From NCBI RefSeq assembly GCF_900167905.1, contig NZ_FUYZ01000008.1:62001-126000 (forward strand): a stretch of DNA of 64,000 nt. Reading direction: 5' to 3'. Shown in pieces: positions 1-8,632 of this stretch. Position 1 is the stretch's first letter, and each line of letters starts with the position of its first letter. Made by a program: the position numbers and the translations under genes. The notes under the pieces were generated by a model that saw only the letters and a list, made by a program, of their open reading frames with translations, was not told the DNA's origin and ran no database searches. This stretch comes from Soonwooa buanensis. GTDB taxonomy: Bacteria; Bacteroidota; Bacteroidia; Flavobacteriales; Weeksellaceae.

Positions 1-24
1 GGGAAAATCTATCATAAAATGAAG

Positions 25-50
25 ATAAAAAAAGCAGCCCGAAAGCTGCT
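25..50 (-). terminator. Rho-independent terminator of fabG
   Basis: Arms AGCAGC (33-38) and GCTGCT (45-50) form a short stem. On the minus strand it is followed by a run of seven T. It lies 22 bases past the fabG stop. Confidence 0.75.
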
Positions 51-71
51 AAATATTGTAAAAAATCTTGA

Positions 72-815
72 CTAAGTCAACATTCCGCCATCAACGTTAA
101 TCACTTGTCCAGTGATATAACCTGACATATCACTTCCCAAGAATACGCAAGCATTTGCCACATCTTCTGGCTGTCCGCCACGCTTCAAAGGGATTGCTTC
201 TCTCCAGCCCTTAACCGTATTTTCGTCAAGAACAGCAGTCATTTCAGTTTCAATGAAACCTGGCGCAATCACGTTGCAACGGATGTTACGAGAACCTAAC
301 TCCAAAGCCACAGATTTAGAAAAACCGATAACGCCAGCTTTAGAAGCTGCGTAGTTTGCTTGACCAGCATTTCCTTTAACACCAACCACCGAAGACATAT
401 TGATGATAGAACCCGACTTAGCTTTCATCATCGGTTTGATCACCGCTTTTGTAAGGTTAAATACAGAATCCAAATTCACTTTGATAATCGTATCCCAATC
501 GTCTTTTGACATTCTCAACATCAAATTATCTTTGGTAATTCCTGCGTTATTAATCAAGATATCAATTTGTCCAAACTCTGCCATAACATCGTCTACCAAC
601 TTTTGTGCAGCATCAAAATCAGATGCATCAGATTGGTAAGATTTAACTGTTGTAATTTTAGAAAGCTCCTCTTCCAAAGCTTTTGCCTTGTCAACAGATC
701 CTGCATAAGTGAAAGCCACCTTTGCGCCTTGCGCTGCAAAAACTTCGGCAATTCCTTTTCCGATTCCTCTTGTTGCACCTGTAATTAAGGCAACTTTTCC
801 TTCTAATAGTTTCAT
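72..815 (-). CDS. fabG: 3-oxoacyl-[ACP] reductase FabG
   Basis: NADPH-dependent short-chain dehydrogenase that reduces 3-oxoacyl-ACP in type II fatty-acid elongation, in the cytoplasm. The 247-residue length is standard. The Rossmann motif TGATRGIG is at residues 12-19, NNAG at 89-92, and the catalytic Ser142, Tyr155 and Lys159 (YAASK) are all present. The C-terminal GQVINVDGG is typical of FabG. It is monocistronic, with its own terminator downstream and a TACATTTG promoter element 25 bases upstream. FabG paralogues acting on other substrates exist, but the full motif set and housekeeping context favour FabG. Confidence 0.95.
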   Translation of the reverse strand: MKLLEGKVALITGATRGIGKGIAEVFAAQGAKVAFTYAGSVDKAKALEEELSKITTVKSYQSDASDFDAAQKLVDDVMAEFGQIDILINNAGITKDNLMLRMSKDDWDTIIKVNLDSVFNLTKAVIKPMMKAKSGSIINMSSVVGVKGNAGQANYAASKAGVIGFSKSVALELGSRNIRCNVIAPGFIETEMTAVLDENTVKGWREAIPLKRGGQPEDVANACVFLGSDMSGYITGQVINVDGGMLT

Positions 816-840
816 ATATAGTTTATTCTTTTTCTATTTT

Positions 841-848
841 CAAATGTA
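841..848 (-). promoter_or_regulatory. Bacteroidota -7 element for fabG
   Basis: TACATTTG on the minus strand matches the Bacteroidota -7 consensus TAnnTTTG, 25 bases before the fabG ATG. I see no well-spaced -33 TTG. Confidence 0.5.
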
Positions 849-896
849 GCGAATAATATTTTTATTGAATTTGAATCAATTTAAAAACACCAAATT

Positions 897-1571
897 TTAG
901 ACAACATTATTCACAATCAATACAATTTCTCCTTTTAAAGTTTTGCTTTTGGAGAATTCAATTAACTCGTTGATTGTACCACGTTTAGTTTCTTCAAACT
1001 TTTTGGAAATCTCGCGACTAAGACTTGCCTTAGTTTCTTCACCGAAAAATTCTTTTATCTGCTCCAAAGTTGTATTAATCTTATGCGGACTTTCATAAAG
1101 AATGATGGTTTTCTTCTCTTCAGCAAGTTGTTTTAATTTGGTTTGACGACCTTTTTTCTGTGGTAAAAATCCCGCAAAATAAAAATCATGATTCGGTAAA
1201 CCAGAAACAACCAAAGCCGGAACAAAGGCTGTTGCACCTGGCAAACAAATCATTTCGATATCGTTATCTGCGCCCGCTTTTGCCAACAAATAACCAGGAT
1301 CCGAAATTCCTGGCGTTCCCGCGTCGGTAATAATTGCAATATTTTGTCCATTTTGCAAATCCTGAATAACCTTTTCCGTAGCTTGATGCTCGTTGTGCAA
1401 ATGATAAGATTTCAAAGGTTTAGCTATTTCATAATGCTTGAGTAAAACGCCAGAAGTTCTGGTATCTTCACACAAAATATAATCGACTTCTTTTAGAACT
1501 TTAATCGATCGAAAAGTTATGTCCTCCAAATTCCCAACAGGCGTCGGAACAAAGTATAAAATGCCTGACAT
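897..1571 (-). CDS. rsmI: 16S rRNA (cytidine1402-2'-O)-methyltransferase RsmI
   Basis: SAM-dependent tetrapyrrole-methylase-fold enzyme that 2'-O-methylates C1402 in the 16S rRNA decoding centre. The N-terminal VPTPVGNLEDIT and the DAGTPGISDPG loop are RsmI signatures, and LPGATAFVPAL follows. At 224 residues it lacks the C-terminal extension of the E. coli protein, as is common in Bacteroidota. Its ATG overlaps the stop of the upstream acidic-protein gene (TAATG), so the two are probably co-transcribed and translationally coupled. Confidence 0.95.
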   Translation of the reverse strand: MSGILYFVPTPVGNLEDITFRSIKVLKEVDYILCEDTRTSGVLLKHYEIAKPLKSYHLHNEHQATEKVIQDLQNGQNIAIITDAGTPGISDPGYLLAKAGADNDIEMICLPGATAFVPALVVSGLPNHDFYFAGFLPQKKGRQTKLKQLAEEKKTIILYESPHKINTTLEQIKEFFGEETKASLSREISKKFEETKRGTINELIEFSKSKTLKGEIVLIVNNVV

Positions 1572-2800
1572 TACAAAAATCTATTTTCTACCAAAGTCCA
1601 AAGACGTTGTGCGTAACTATCAGCTTTTTCCCAATTTCTGTGGTAATACAAATCGCTCAAAAATTCTTTAGCATCGTCAATATTATCAAATTCATTCAAC
1701 TTATGAACAACTTGATTCAACTCAACTTGACTATTTTTAAACAAGTGTTGTGTAAAGGCAATTTTATCATTTAAATCCAAACGGAATTCTGGTTTTGGTT
1801 TTGGCGCCTCCATATAATCGGTCGGCATATTGCTCTTACCAAGACTTCCAATTTCCTTCGGCTCAGAAATAGGTTCGGAAGTTTGAACTCTTTCTAAAGG
1901 ATCATCATCAAACAAAGTTTTGTGAATACCTTTAATGTTAGATAATTTAATTTTTTTAGAATTTTGGTTGTCATCAGCATTTGATTTTTCAGTATCAAAC
2001 AATGATTCTTTTTCTTCTTCTACATCAGAAATTTCATCTTTCGACGCTTCAATTTCTGCTGAAGATTTACTTAATAATTTCTCTGGTTCAGAAGTAGTTT
2101 CACTCAAGTTTTCTTTAACTTCATTAGCATCTTCAGACACAGAGATTTCTGAAACCAAACTTGGTTCTTCAACAGTTTCAACCTTAGAATCTGCAACAGA
2201 ATCCATAGCAAAAGAGAAGGAACTTTCGTTATTTAAAAACGCTTCTTTTTCTCCAACAAGATTTTCTTCGTCTTTAGCAAGTTCTTCAACATCTTGTTCT
2301 GCATCATCATCTTTCAACATTTCGTTGTCTGACAAATCTAGGTGATCATTTTCAACTTCGTCATCATGATCCTCAGTTTTGATTTCTTCAGTTTTGTCAA
2401 AATCTTCGACGTTTTCAACCTCCACAAGTTCTTCTTGATGCGCTTCCGCAAGAATTTGGTTATCAATTAAATCCAAATCATCATCTTGAATATCATCTTC
2501 AGTAGATTCATTTTCAACGTTTTCAACTTGCGACGGCTCGCTAACTTTATCTTCTTCGATTACTTCGACAATTTCCTGTTCTTCTACAACAGCAACAACG
2601 GGAAGAACTTGAGGTTTATTTAAAATTTGATTTAAGCCGAAAGCTTCACTTAATTTTAGAAAATTGGTCTTTTCTGACAATTCTCGGATCAATTTTTCTT
2701 TCTGTAGTAAGTCGTTGATAGAAGAAATATCGTTTAATTCTTCAATAATATTTTGAATATCAAGAAACAACTCGTCTTGGATTTCTTGCAGCCCATTCAT
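1571..2800 (-). CDS. Conserved acidic protein with low-complexity centre
   Basis: No function recognised. The 409-residue product has a helical, probably coiled-coil N-terminus (about residues 1-60), a long Glu/Asp/Ser-rich and likely disordered middle (about 80-290), and a compact C-terminal segment (about 340-409, beginning RLDLNDKIAFTQHLF). That tail contains the only well-ordered sequence and probably carries the function. No signal peptide or membrane segment is visible. The gene ends in a TAATG overlap with rsmI, which suggests a link to ribosome maturation, but only by position. Confidence 0.75.
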   Translation of the reverse strand: MNGLQEIQDELFLDIQNIIEELNDISSINDLLQKEKLIRELSEKTNFLKLSEAFGLNQILNKPQVLPVVAVVEEQEIVEVIEEDKVSEPSQVENVENESTEDDIQDDDLDLIDNQILAEAHQEELVEVENVEDFDKTEEIKTEDHDDEVENDHLDLSDNEMLKDDDAEQDVEELAKDEENLVGEKEAFLNNESSFSFAMDSVADSKVETVEEPSLVSEISVSEDANEVKENLSETTSEPEKLLSKSSAEIEASKDEISDVEEEKESLFDTEKSNADDNQNSKKIKLSNIKGIHKTLFDDDPLERVQTSEPISEPKEIGSLGKSNMPTDYMEAPKPKPEFRLDLNDKIAFTQHLFKNSQVELNQVVHKLNEFDNIDDAKEFLSDLYYHRNWEKADSYAQRLWTLVENRFL

Positions 2801-2930
2801 AACAATCTAATTATCTTTTTCGTAATTTTGAAACTTAATTATAAGTCCACTTCAACCTGTCAAAACTTCAAAAAAGCGAAGCAAAAATTTGTTGAAAAAA
2901 AATGGCTTATATGAATTGCTAAATTAAAGA

Positions 2931-3530
2931 ATGTTTTTAGAAAATACAATAAATCATTCTAAACAGAGTGGTTGGATGGAAGTCATCTGTGGATCGATGT
3001 TTTCTGGTAAAACGGAAGAATTGATTCGCCGATTACGACGTGCCGAAATGGCCGGACAAAAGGTTGAAATTTTTAAACCGAAAATCGATACAAGATATTC
3101 GGATGAAGATGTTGTGTCGCATAATCATAACAAAATACCAAGTACAGCGGTAGATTCTTCTAACGAAATCTTGTTACTTGGATCAAATTGTGATGTAGTT
3201 GGTATCGATGAAGCGCAGTTTTTCGATGATGGTATTGTCGAAGTTGCTAATCAGCTTGCGAATGGTGGCACACGAGTGGTGATCGCTGGTCTTGACATGG
3301 ACTTTCTTGGACGTCCTTTTGGACCAATGCCTAATCTTATGGCAACTGCCGAATATGTAACAAAAGTACATGCTATCTGCAAAAGAACAGGAAATCTTGC
3401 GAATTATTCGATGAGAATTTCTCATGGCAAAGATATTGTAGAACTTGGCGAGACCGAAAGCTACGAGGCTGTTAGCCGAAGAGTTTTCATGGACGAAGTT
3501 CTGTCAAAAAATAATCCGGAGTCAAAATAA
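2931..3530 (+). CDS. tdk: Thymidine kinase
   Basis: Phosphorylates thymidine to dTMP in pyrimidine salvage. The P-loop GSMFSGKT lies at residues 21-28 and the DEAQFF motif at 93-98, with Glu94 as the presumed base. The substrate lasso region [15 protein letters not shown] follows. Many family members have zinc-binding CxxC pairs. Here the first pair is broken (Cys150-Lys-Arg-Thr153) and no C-terminal CxxC is present, so the structural zinc is probably lost. The gene starts a rightward run: murF/alr begins 15 bases after its stop. Confidence 0.95.
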   Translation: MFLENTINHSKQSGWMEVICGSMFSGKTEELIRRLRRAEMAGQKVEIFKPKIDTRYSDEDVVSHNHNKIPSTAVDSSNEILLLGSNCDVVGIDEAQFFDDGIVEVANQLANGGTRVVIAGLDMDFLGRPFGPMPNLMATAEYVTKVHAICKRTGNLANYSMRISHGKDIVELGETESYEAVSRRVFMDEVLSKNNPESK

Positions 3531-3545
3531 TGATTCCACAAAACA

Positions 3546-5993
3546 ATGAAATATACAACTCAAGAGCTTGCTTTTTTTACCAATTCTGAATTGATTGGTA
3601 ACCCAAAACTGATTGTCAAAAATTTGGCTTTTGACAGTCGCAGTATCTATTCTTCCAAAAACACTGCTTTTATCGCCATTAATTCTTCTAAAAATTCTGG
3701 AGAAAAGTACATCGAATCTACAATCGAAAAAGGTATCGAAGTTATTATTGCAGAGAAAAAAACATCGGACAACCCGCAGATTACTTGGATTATTGTAAAA
3801 AATAGTTTGCAATTCTTGAGGCAACTCGCCAAATATCATTTCGAAAATTCGTACATAAAAAGTATTGGAATTACAGGCAGTAATGGTAAAACGATTCTTA
3901 AAGAATGGCTTTACCAAAGTCTTTGGAACGAATATCAAACGGTGAAAAGTCCTAAAAGTTTTAATTCTCAAATTGGTCTTCCGCTCTCTTTGTTACAAAT
4001 AAATGCAAAACATGAGCTTGGAATTTTTGAAGTAGGAATTTCTAAACCCAACGAAATGGAATTGCAGGAAGAAATCTTCCATCCCAACATTGGTGTTTTA
4101 ACTTATATTGGTTCTGCACATTCATCGAATTTTGAAAATGAAGCGGAACTGATTGATGAAAAAATTAAACTCTTCAAGCATTCAAAAACTATAATTTATA
4201 ACGGAGATAAAGAATTGGTTGTTAATAAAATAACTAACTTACATTCAAGTAAAAAATTAATTAGTTTTGGTTTTAAATCAAATAATGACATCCATATTAC
4301 TAATGATTATAAAAACCGTCAAGAACTTGTAAAAGTTAAAATTTTCGATGATGAAATCGAATTTGAAGCAAGTACGCGGGATGAAGCAACATTGTCAAAT
4401 GCTTTAGCTTTAATTTCTGTTTTAAAAGAGCTTGGTTTCTCCAATTCAAAAATTGTTGAAAAAATAAATGCTTTACGCGCCATCGAAATGCGTCTAGAAG
4501 CGGTAGAAGGCGTTCGTAATAATTTGATTATCAACGATTCGTATAACTTAGATCTAGATTCACTTAAAATCGCTTTTCAGTTTATACAAGAATATAACAA
4601 GCCAAAAAAAGCTTTGGTATTGACAGATTTTGTAGATTCAGATTCTCACAATCCTAGTTTCTACAAAGAAGTTATTGATCTTGTAAACGAACAAAATTTT
4701 AAACAAGTTTTCTTAATCGGAACTGAAATTTCAAATTTTGCAAAAGATATCAAAACAAATGTTTTTAGTTTTGATTCAACATCAAGTTTTATAGAAAGTA
4801 AATCATTTGAAGAGATTGATAATCAATTAATTCTATTAAAAGGCGCTCGCAAATTTGAAGTCGAACGCATCAAAGATATTCTAGAACTTCGTAAACACGA
4901 AACCCGACTAGAAGTTAATCTGAACGCGCTTTTACATAACATTAATGTTCATAAATCGCTTCTAAAACCAGAAACCAAAATGATGGCAATGGTTAAAGCC
5001 AATGCTTACGGATTAGGAAGTTTTGAAATTTCAGAATTTCTACAACATCATCATATTGATTATCTTGGTGTTGCAGTTGCTGATGAAGGTGCCGATTTAA
5101 GAAAAAAAGGAATCACCACTCCAATTATTGTGATGAATCCTGAGCAACATAGCTACAGAACGGTTATTGAATACAATCTAGAGCCAGAAATATACAGTTT
5201 CCGAGTTTTAGAATTGTTTTGTAACGAACTAAAAAAACTTGGTGTCACCGAAAAATATCCTATACATATCAAATTAGAAACAGGTATGCATCGTCTTGGT
5301 TTTAAAGATGATGAAATATCACAACTAGCTGATTTTGTAGCAAATAACAATATTAAAGTACAGAGTATTTTTAGTCATTTGGCAACAGCTGATATGCCCG
5401 ATGAGAAATCTTATGTTGAATTTCAATTAGAAAATTTTGAAAAGACTTCAAATAAATTAATAAATTTACTTGGTTATCAACCTATTCGACATATTTTGAA
5501 TTCGTCAGGTATATTAAATTACACTGATAATCAATACGATATGGTTAGAATAGGGATTGGTATGATGGGTATTGCGTATAATGATGAGATTCAGAAAAAG
5601 CTTCAAAATACTGTTAGTTTCAAAACTGTTATTTCTCAAATTTCTAATATAAATACCGGAGAAACAGTGGGTTACGGTAGACGTTTTAAAGCTGAAAAAG
5701 AATCCAAAATAGCTACAATCCCAGTCGGTTACGCTGATGGAATTCCGAGATTAATCGGTAATAAAATTGGGAAAGTTAATGTACAAAATCAATTAATATC
5801 AATTGTTGGTACTGTTTGTATGGATATGTTGATGGTCGATGTTTCGGATGTAACGGCTAAAGAAGGTGATGATGTCATTATTTTTTCTGAAAAACCAAGC
5901 TTAATAGATTTTGCTAATTACTGTAATACAATACCTTACGAAGTTTTAACCTCAATATCACCTCGAGTAAAAAGAGTTTATATAAAAGATTAA
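3546..5993 (+). CDS. murF-alr: Bifunctional MurF ligase / alanine racemase
   Basis: A fusion of two peptidoglycan precursor enzymes. The N-terminal half (about residues 1-445) is UDP-MurNAc-tripeptide:D-Ala-D-Ala ligase, with the Mur ATP-binding loop GITGSNGKT at 108-116. The C-terminal half (about 450-815) is a PLP-dependent alanine racemase: Lys484 in MVKANAYG should form the Schiff base, and VGYGRRF and VGYADG follow. The racemase makes D-Ala, the raw material for the dipeptide that MurF adds. The 815-residue length equals the two enzymes end to end. Such fusions are known from Bacteroidota. The next gene begins two bases after the stop. Confidence 0.96.
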   Translation: MKYTTQELAFFTNSELIGNPKLIVKNLAFDSRSIYSSKNTAFIAINSSKNSGEKYIESTIEKGIEVIIAEKKTSDNPQITWIIVKNSLQFLRQLAKYHFENSYIKSIGITGSNGKTILKEWLYQSLWNEYQTVKSPKSFNSQIGLPLSLLQINAKHELGIFEVGISKPNEMELQEEIFHPNIGVLTYIGSAHSSNFENEAELIDEKIKLFKHSKTIIYNGDKELVVNKITNLHSSKKLISFGFKSNNDIHITNDYKNRQELVKVKIFDDEIEFEASTRDEATLSNALALISVLKELGFSNSKIVEKINALRAIEMRLEAVEGVRNNLIINDSYNLDLDSLKIAFQFIQEYNKPKKALVLTDFVDSDSHNPSFYKEVIDLVNEQNFKQVFLIGTEISNFAKDIKTNVFSFDSTSSFIESKSFEEIDNQLILLKGARKFEVERIKDILELRKHETRLEVNLNALLHNINVHKSLLKPETKMMAMVKANAYGLGSFEISEFLQHHHIDYLGVAVADEGADLRKKGITTPIIVMNPEQHSYRTVIEYNLEPEIYSFRVLELFCNELKKLGVTEKYPIHIKLETGMHRLGFKDDEISQLADFVANNNIKVQSIFSHLATADMPDEKSYVEFQLENFEKTSNKLINLLGYQPIRHILNSSGILNYTDNQYDMVRIGIGMMGIAYNDEIQKKLQNTVSFKTVISQISNINTGETVGYGRRFKAEKESKIATIPVGYADGIPRLIGNKIGKVNVQNQLISIVGTVCMDMLMVDVSDVTAKEGDDVIIFSEKPSLIDFANYCNTIPYEVLTSISPRVKRVYIKD

Positions 5994-5995
5994 AC

Positions 5996-8152
5996 ATGAA
6001 GAATTTTTGGATATTAATAGTGTTTTTGTGTTTTAATTTGTTTCAATCACAAGTTAAAGAGCCACTAGTCATACCCAAAAATGCAAAAATTGGTCTTTCG
6101 TTAAGTGGTGGAGGCGCAAAAGGCTTCTCACATGTAGGCGTTTTGAAAGTTATCGATTCGTTAGGAATTAAAATTGATTACATCTCAGGAACTAGTATGG
6201 GCGCCATAATTGGAGGAATGTATGCGGCTGGTTATACAGGAAAGGACATCGAAAAAATTGTAATGGATACCGATTTTTATTCATTAATTACGGATCCTAC
6301 TTCACGAAAAGATGCTACTTTTTTTAATAAATCTGTTGACAAATATCTTCTAAATATTCCATTGCAAAACGGTAAAGCCAGCTTTCCATCGTCTATTTCG
6401 ACTGGTCAACGTAATGTTTATATGTTGAAAGAGCTCTTGAAAAACGTATCAACAGTAACAGATTTTTCGAAGCTTCCGATTCCGTTTTTATGCGTTGCAA
6501 CCAACCTAGAAAGCGGAAATATGCAAATTTTTGAAAAGGGTGATTTGGTACAATCTATTATGGCAAGTTCCGCATTTCCATCCTTGTTAGAGCCTGTTAA
6601 GATTAATGATAGTTTGTATGTTGATGGCGCGATGACTGTCAATTATCCTTCAAAACCTTTAAAAGAAAAAGGAATGGATATTGTCATTGGTGTTGACCTT
6701 AATCAAGGTCTAGCAAAGCGTGATGATCTTAAAAGTATGATTTCGATTTTAAATCAAATTATAGATTTTGGAATTCAACGCGATACCAAAAGACAATATA
6801 AATACACAGATATCAACATAAAACCTGATTTAACAGGAATGACGGCTACAAGTTATGATAACAAAAAATCTATTCTTGATAGTGGCTATGTTGCTGCTCA
6901 CCGTTACGAAACAGTCCTTGATCAGCTTCCTAAGCGCGAATACGAGCGGCTTAGAGTGCCAATTAATCCAATATATAGCAATGTCTATAAGATTGATAGT
7001 CTCGTGCTAGAAAATGGCAAAATCTACGGGAAAAACTATGTTTTAGGAAAAATGGGATTGCGTACGCCGTCCATGCAAACTTATGGAAGCGTTAACAAAA
7101 TGATCGATAAGCTTTATGCAACCAACAATTATCGAATTATCAACTACGATATCGTTCAGAATGCTGAAACGAATTATTTAAAAATACAAGTAACAGAAGA
7201 CGATACAAGACATTTTATCAAGTTTGGATTGCATTATGATGAGATTTTTAAAACTGGATTATTATTAAATTATTCTGCAAAACGACTGTTATTTAAAAAC
7301 ACAGATTTGTCTTTAGATTTAGTTGTTGGTGATAAACCGCGATATTATTTCAATTATTTTATTGACAATGGCTATATTCCTGGCTTTGGACTTTATGCTT
7401 CTGGGATGAGTTTTGAACTATTAAATAAGAGCAAAAACGTTATCGAAGACTGGAAATGGTTTCGAAATGAAGCCTATCTACAATCTATCTGGAAAGACAG
7501 GTATGCTTTGGGCGGTGGGATAAGTTTTGATTATTTCGACACTGAAGATGCGGCTGGACAAAATTACAATTCGGACAGATATCTCAACCTTTACGCATTT
7601 GTAAAAAGTGATACGCAAGATGACAAGGACTTCCCTACTCGAGGATTTTATCTAAATGGCGAAGTAAAGGTTCTTGACGTATTTTCTAACGAACTTGAGA
7701 AAAAACCTGTCCAAGCAAAGGCAGATATTAGAATGAGTTTTAGACTGTCAAAAAAGTTTACTTACAGACTTAATCTTTTTGGAGGATTTAGCTTTGGAGA
7801 AGTGATCCCACACTTCTATCAATACAGATTGGGGGGAATTTTCGAACAAAATTTTAATAATATAAAAGCCATGTCAGGTTATCAGTTTGGGCAAATTAAT
7901 GATAATAACTTGATTTATGCTTCCAACGATCTACAGTTTAGGTTTAACAAAAACTATTACATCATCGGTAATTTTAGCATTGCAAATATGTTCAATGATT
8001 TTGGATTGGAAGATACAGCAAAAATTAGTTTTAGTTCTGTTGGTATAACTGTAGGATACAAATCGCCATTTGGTCAGATTAAACTCAATTTTAGTCAATC
8101 TATTAATAAACAAAAAGGAATTTTCAGTGTGATATTAGGACACTGGTTTTAA
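5996..8152 (+). CDS. Patatin-like phospholipase with outer-membrane barrel
   Basis: An N-terminal signal peptide (about residues 1-18, ending FQSQ) precedes a patatin domain. The oxyanion loop is SGGGAKG (37-43), the nucleophile is Ser67 in GTSMG, and the dyad Asp is 210 in VDGA. A POTRA-like segment follows (about 330-410), and the last 300 residues look like a BamA/TamA-type 16-strand barrel, ending in aromatic LGHWF. This matches the PlpD-type (type Vd) secreted lipases. The likely role is lipid hydrolysis at or beyond the outer membrane. It sits in an operon between murF/alr and ybeY. Confidence 0.9.
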   Translation: MKNFWILIVFLCFNLFQSQVKEPLVIPKNAKIGLSLSGGGAKGFSHVGVLKVIDSLGIKIDYISGTSMGAIIGGMYAAGYTGKDIEKIVMDTDFYSLITDPTSRKDATFFNKSVDKYLLNIPLQNGKASFPSSISTGQRNVYMLKELLKNVSTVTDFSKLPIPFLCVATNLESGNMQIFEKGDLVQSIMASSAFPSLLEPVKINDSLYVDGAMTVNYPSKPLKEKGMDIVIGVDLNQGLAKRDDLKSMISILNQIIDFGIQRDTKRQYKYTDINIKPDLTGMTATSYDNKKSILDSGYVAAHRYETVLDQLPKREYERLRVPINPIYSNVYKIDSLVLENGKIYGKNYVLGKMGLRTPSMQTYGSVNKMIDKLYATNNYRIINYDIVQNAETNYLKIQVTEDDTRHFIKFGLHYDEIFKTGLLLNYSAKRLLFKNTDLSLDLVVGDKPRYYFNYFIDNGYIPGFGLYASGMSFELLNKSKNVIEDWKWFRNEAYLQSIWKDRYALGGGISFDYFDTEDAAGQNYNSDRYLNLYAFVKSDTQDDKDFPTRGFYLNGEVKVLDVFSNELEKKPVQAKADIRMSFRLSKKFTYRLNLFGGFSFGEVIPHFYQYRLGGIFEQNFNNIKAMSGYQFGQINDNNLIYASNDLQFRFNKNYYIIGNFSIANMFNDFGLEDTAKISFSSVGITVGYKSPFGQIKLNFSQSINKQKGIFSVILGHWF

Positions 8153-8156
8153 AATT

Positions 8157-8576
8157 ATGATACAATTTTTCTTTGAAGATGTAGAGAATACAATTCAGCC
8201 GAACTATACAAATTGGCTTGAAAATTTAATATTAACTGAAGGTAAAAAACTTGGTGACATCAATTATATCCTTTGTGATGACGAATATCTTTTAAAAATA
8301 AATCAAGACTTTCTTCAACATGATTATTATACCGACATCATCACTTTTGACAAAGTAAAGGGCAAAACAATAAACGCTGACATTTTTGTATCTTTGCAGC
8401 GCGTAATAGATAATGCGGGACAAATAGGAAAATCTAACGACGAAGAATTGAGACGCGTCCTTGCACATGGCCTACTCCACCTCGTTGGATACAAAGATAA
8501 ATCCGAAGCAGAACAAACCGAAATGCGTTCTAAAGAAGATTTTTATCTCGCATTATTTAACGAAAAGTATCTTTAA
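8157..8576 (+). CDS. ybeY: Endoribonuclease YbeY (rRNA maturation)
   Basis: Metal-dependent RNase acting in 16S rRNA 3'-end maturation and ribosome quality control. At 139 residues it is typical. The zinc motif is HGLLHLVGYKDK (from residue 104): His104 and His108 are kept, but the usual third ligand, the His of GYDH, is replaced by Asp114 in GYKDK. Asp can bind zinc, and I recall Bacteroidota YbeY proteins lacking this His. It starts four bases after the patatin gene and ends nine bases before a parS site. Confidence 0.92.
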   Translation: MIQFFFEDVENTIQPNYTNWLENLILTEGKKLGDINYILCDDEYLLKINQDFLQHDYYTDIITFDKVKGKTINADIFVSLQRVIDNAGQIGKSNDEELRRVLAHGLLHLVGYKDKSEAEQTEMRSKEDFYLALFNEKYL

Positions 8577-8584
8577 ATTAAAAA

Positions 8585-8600
8585 TGTTTCACGTGAAACA
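8585..8600. other. parS: parS centromere site 1
   Basis: TGTTTCACGTGAAACA is a perfect 16-bp palindrome identical to the canonical chromosomal ParB-binding site. It lies in the ybeY-mnmG gap, 32 bases before the mnmG start. Established knowledge: ParB loads at such sites, which cluster near oriC, and spreads along the DNA to organise segregation. Confidence 0.95.
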
Positions 8601-8632
8601 TTTTGTTTTTTTATTATTAAACTGAATATAAA

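Noticed and set aside
1935-2345. Plus-strand 136-residue Ser-rich frame
   Set aside because: The mirror of the Glu/Ser-rich codons of the acidic gene on the minus strand.
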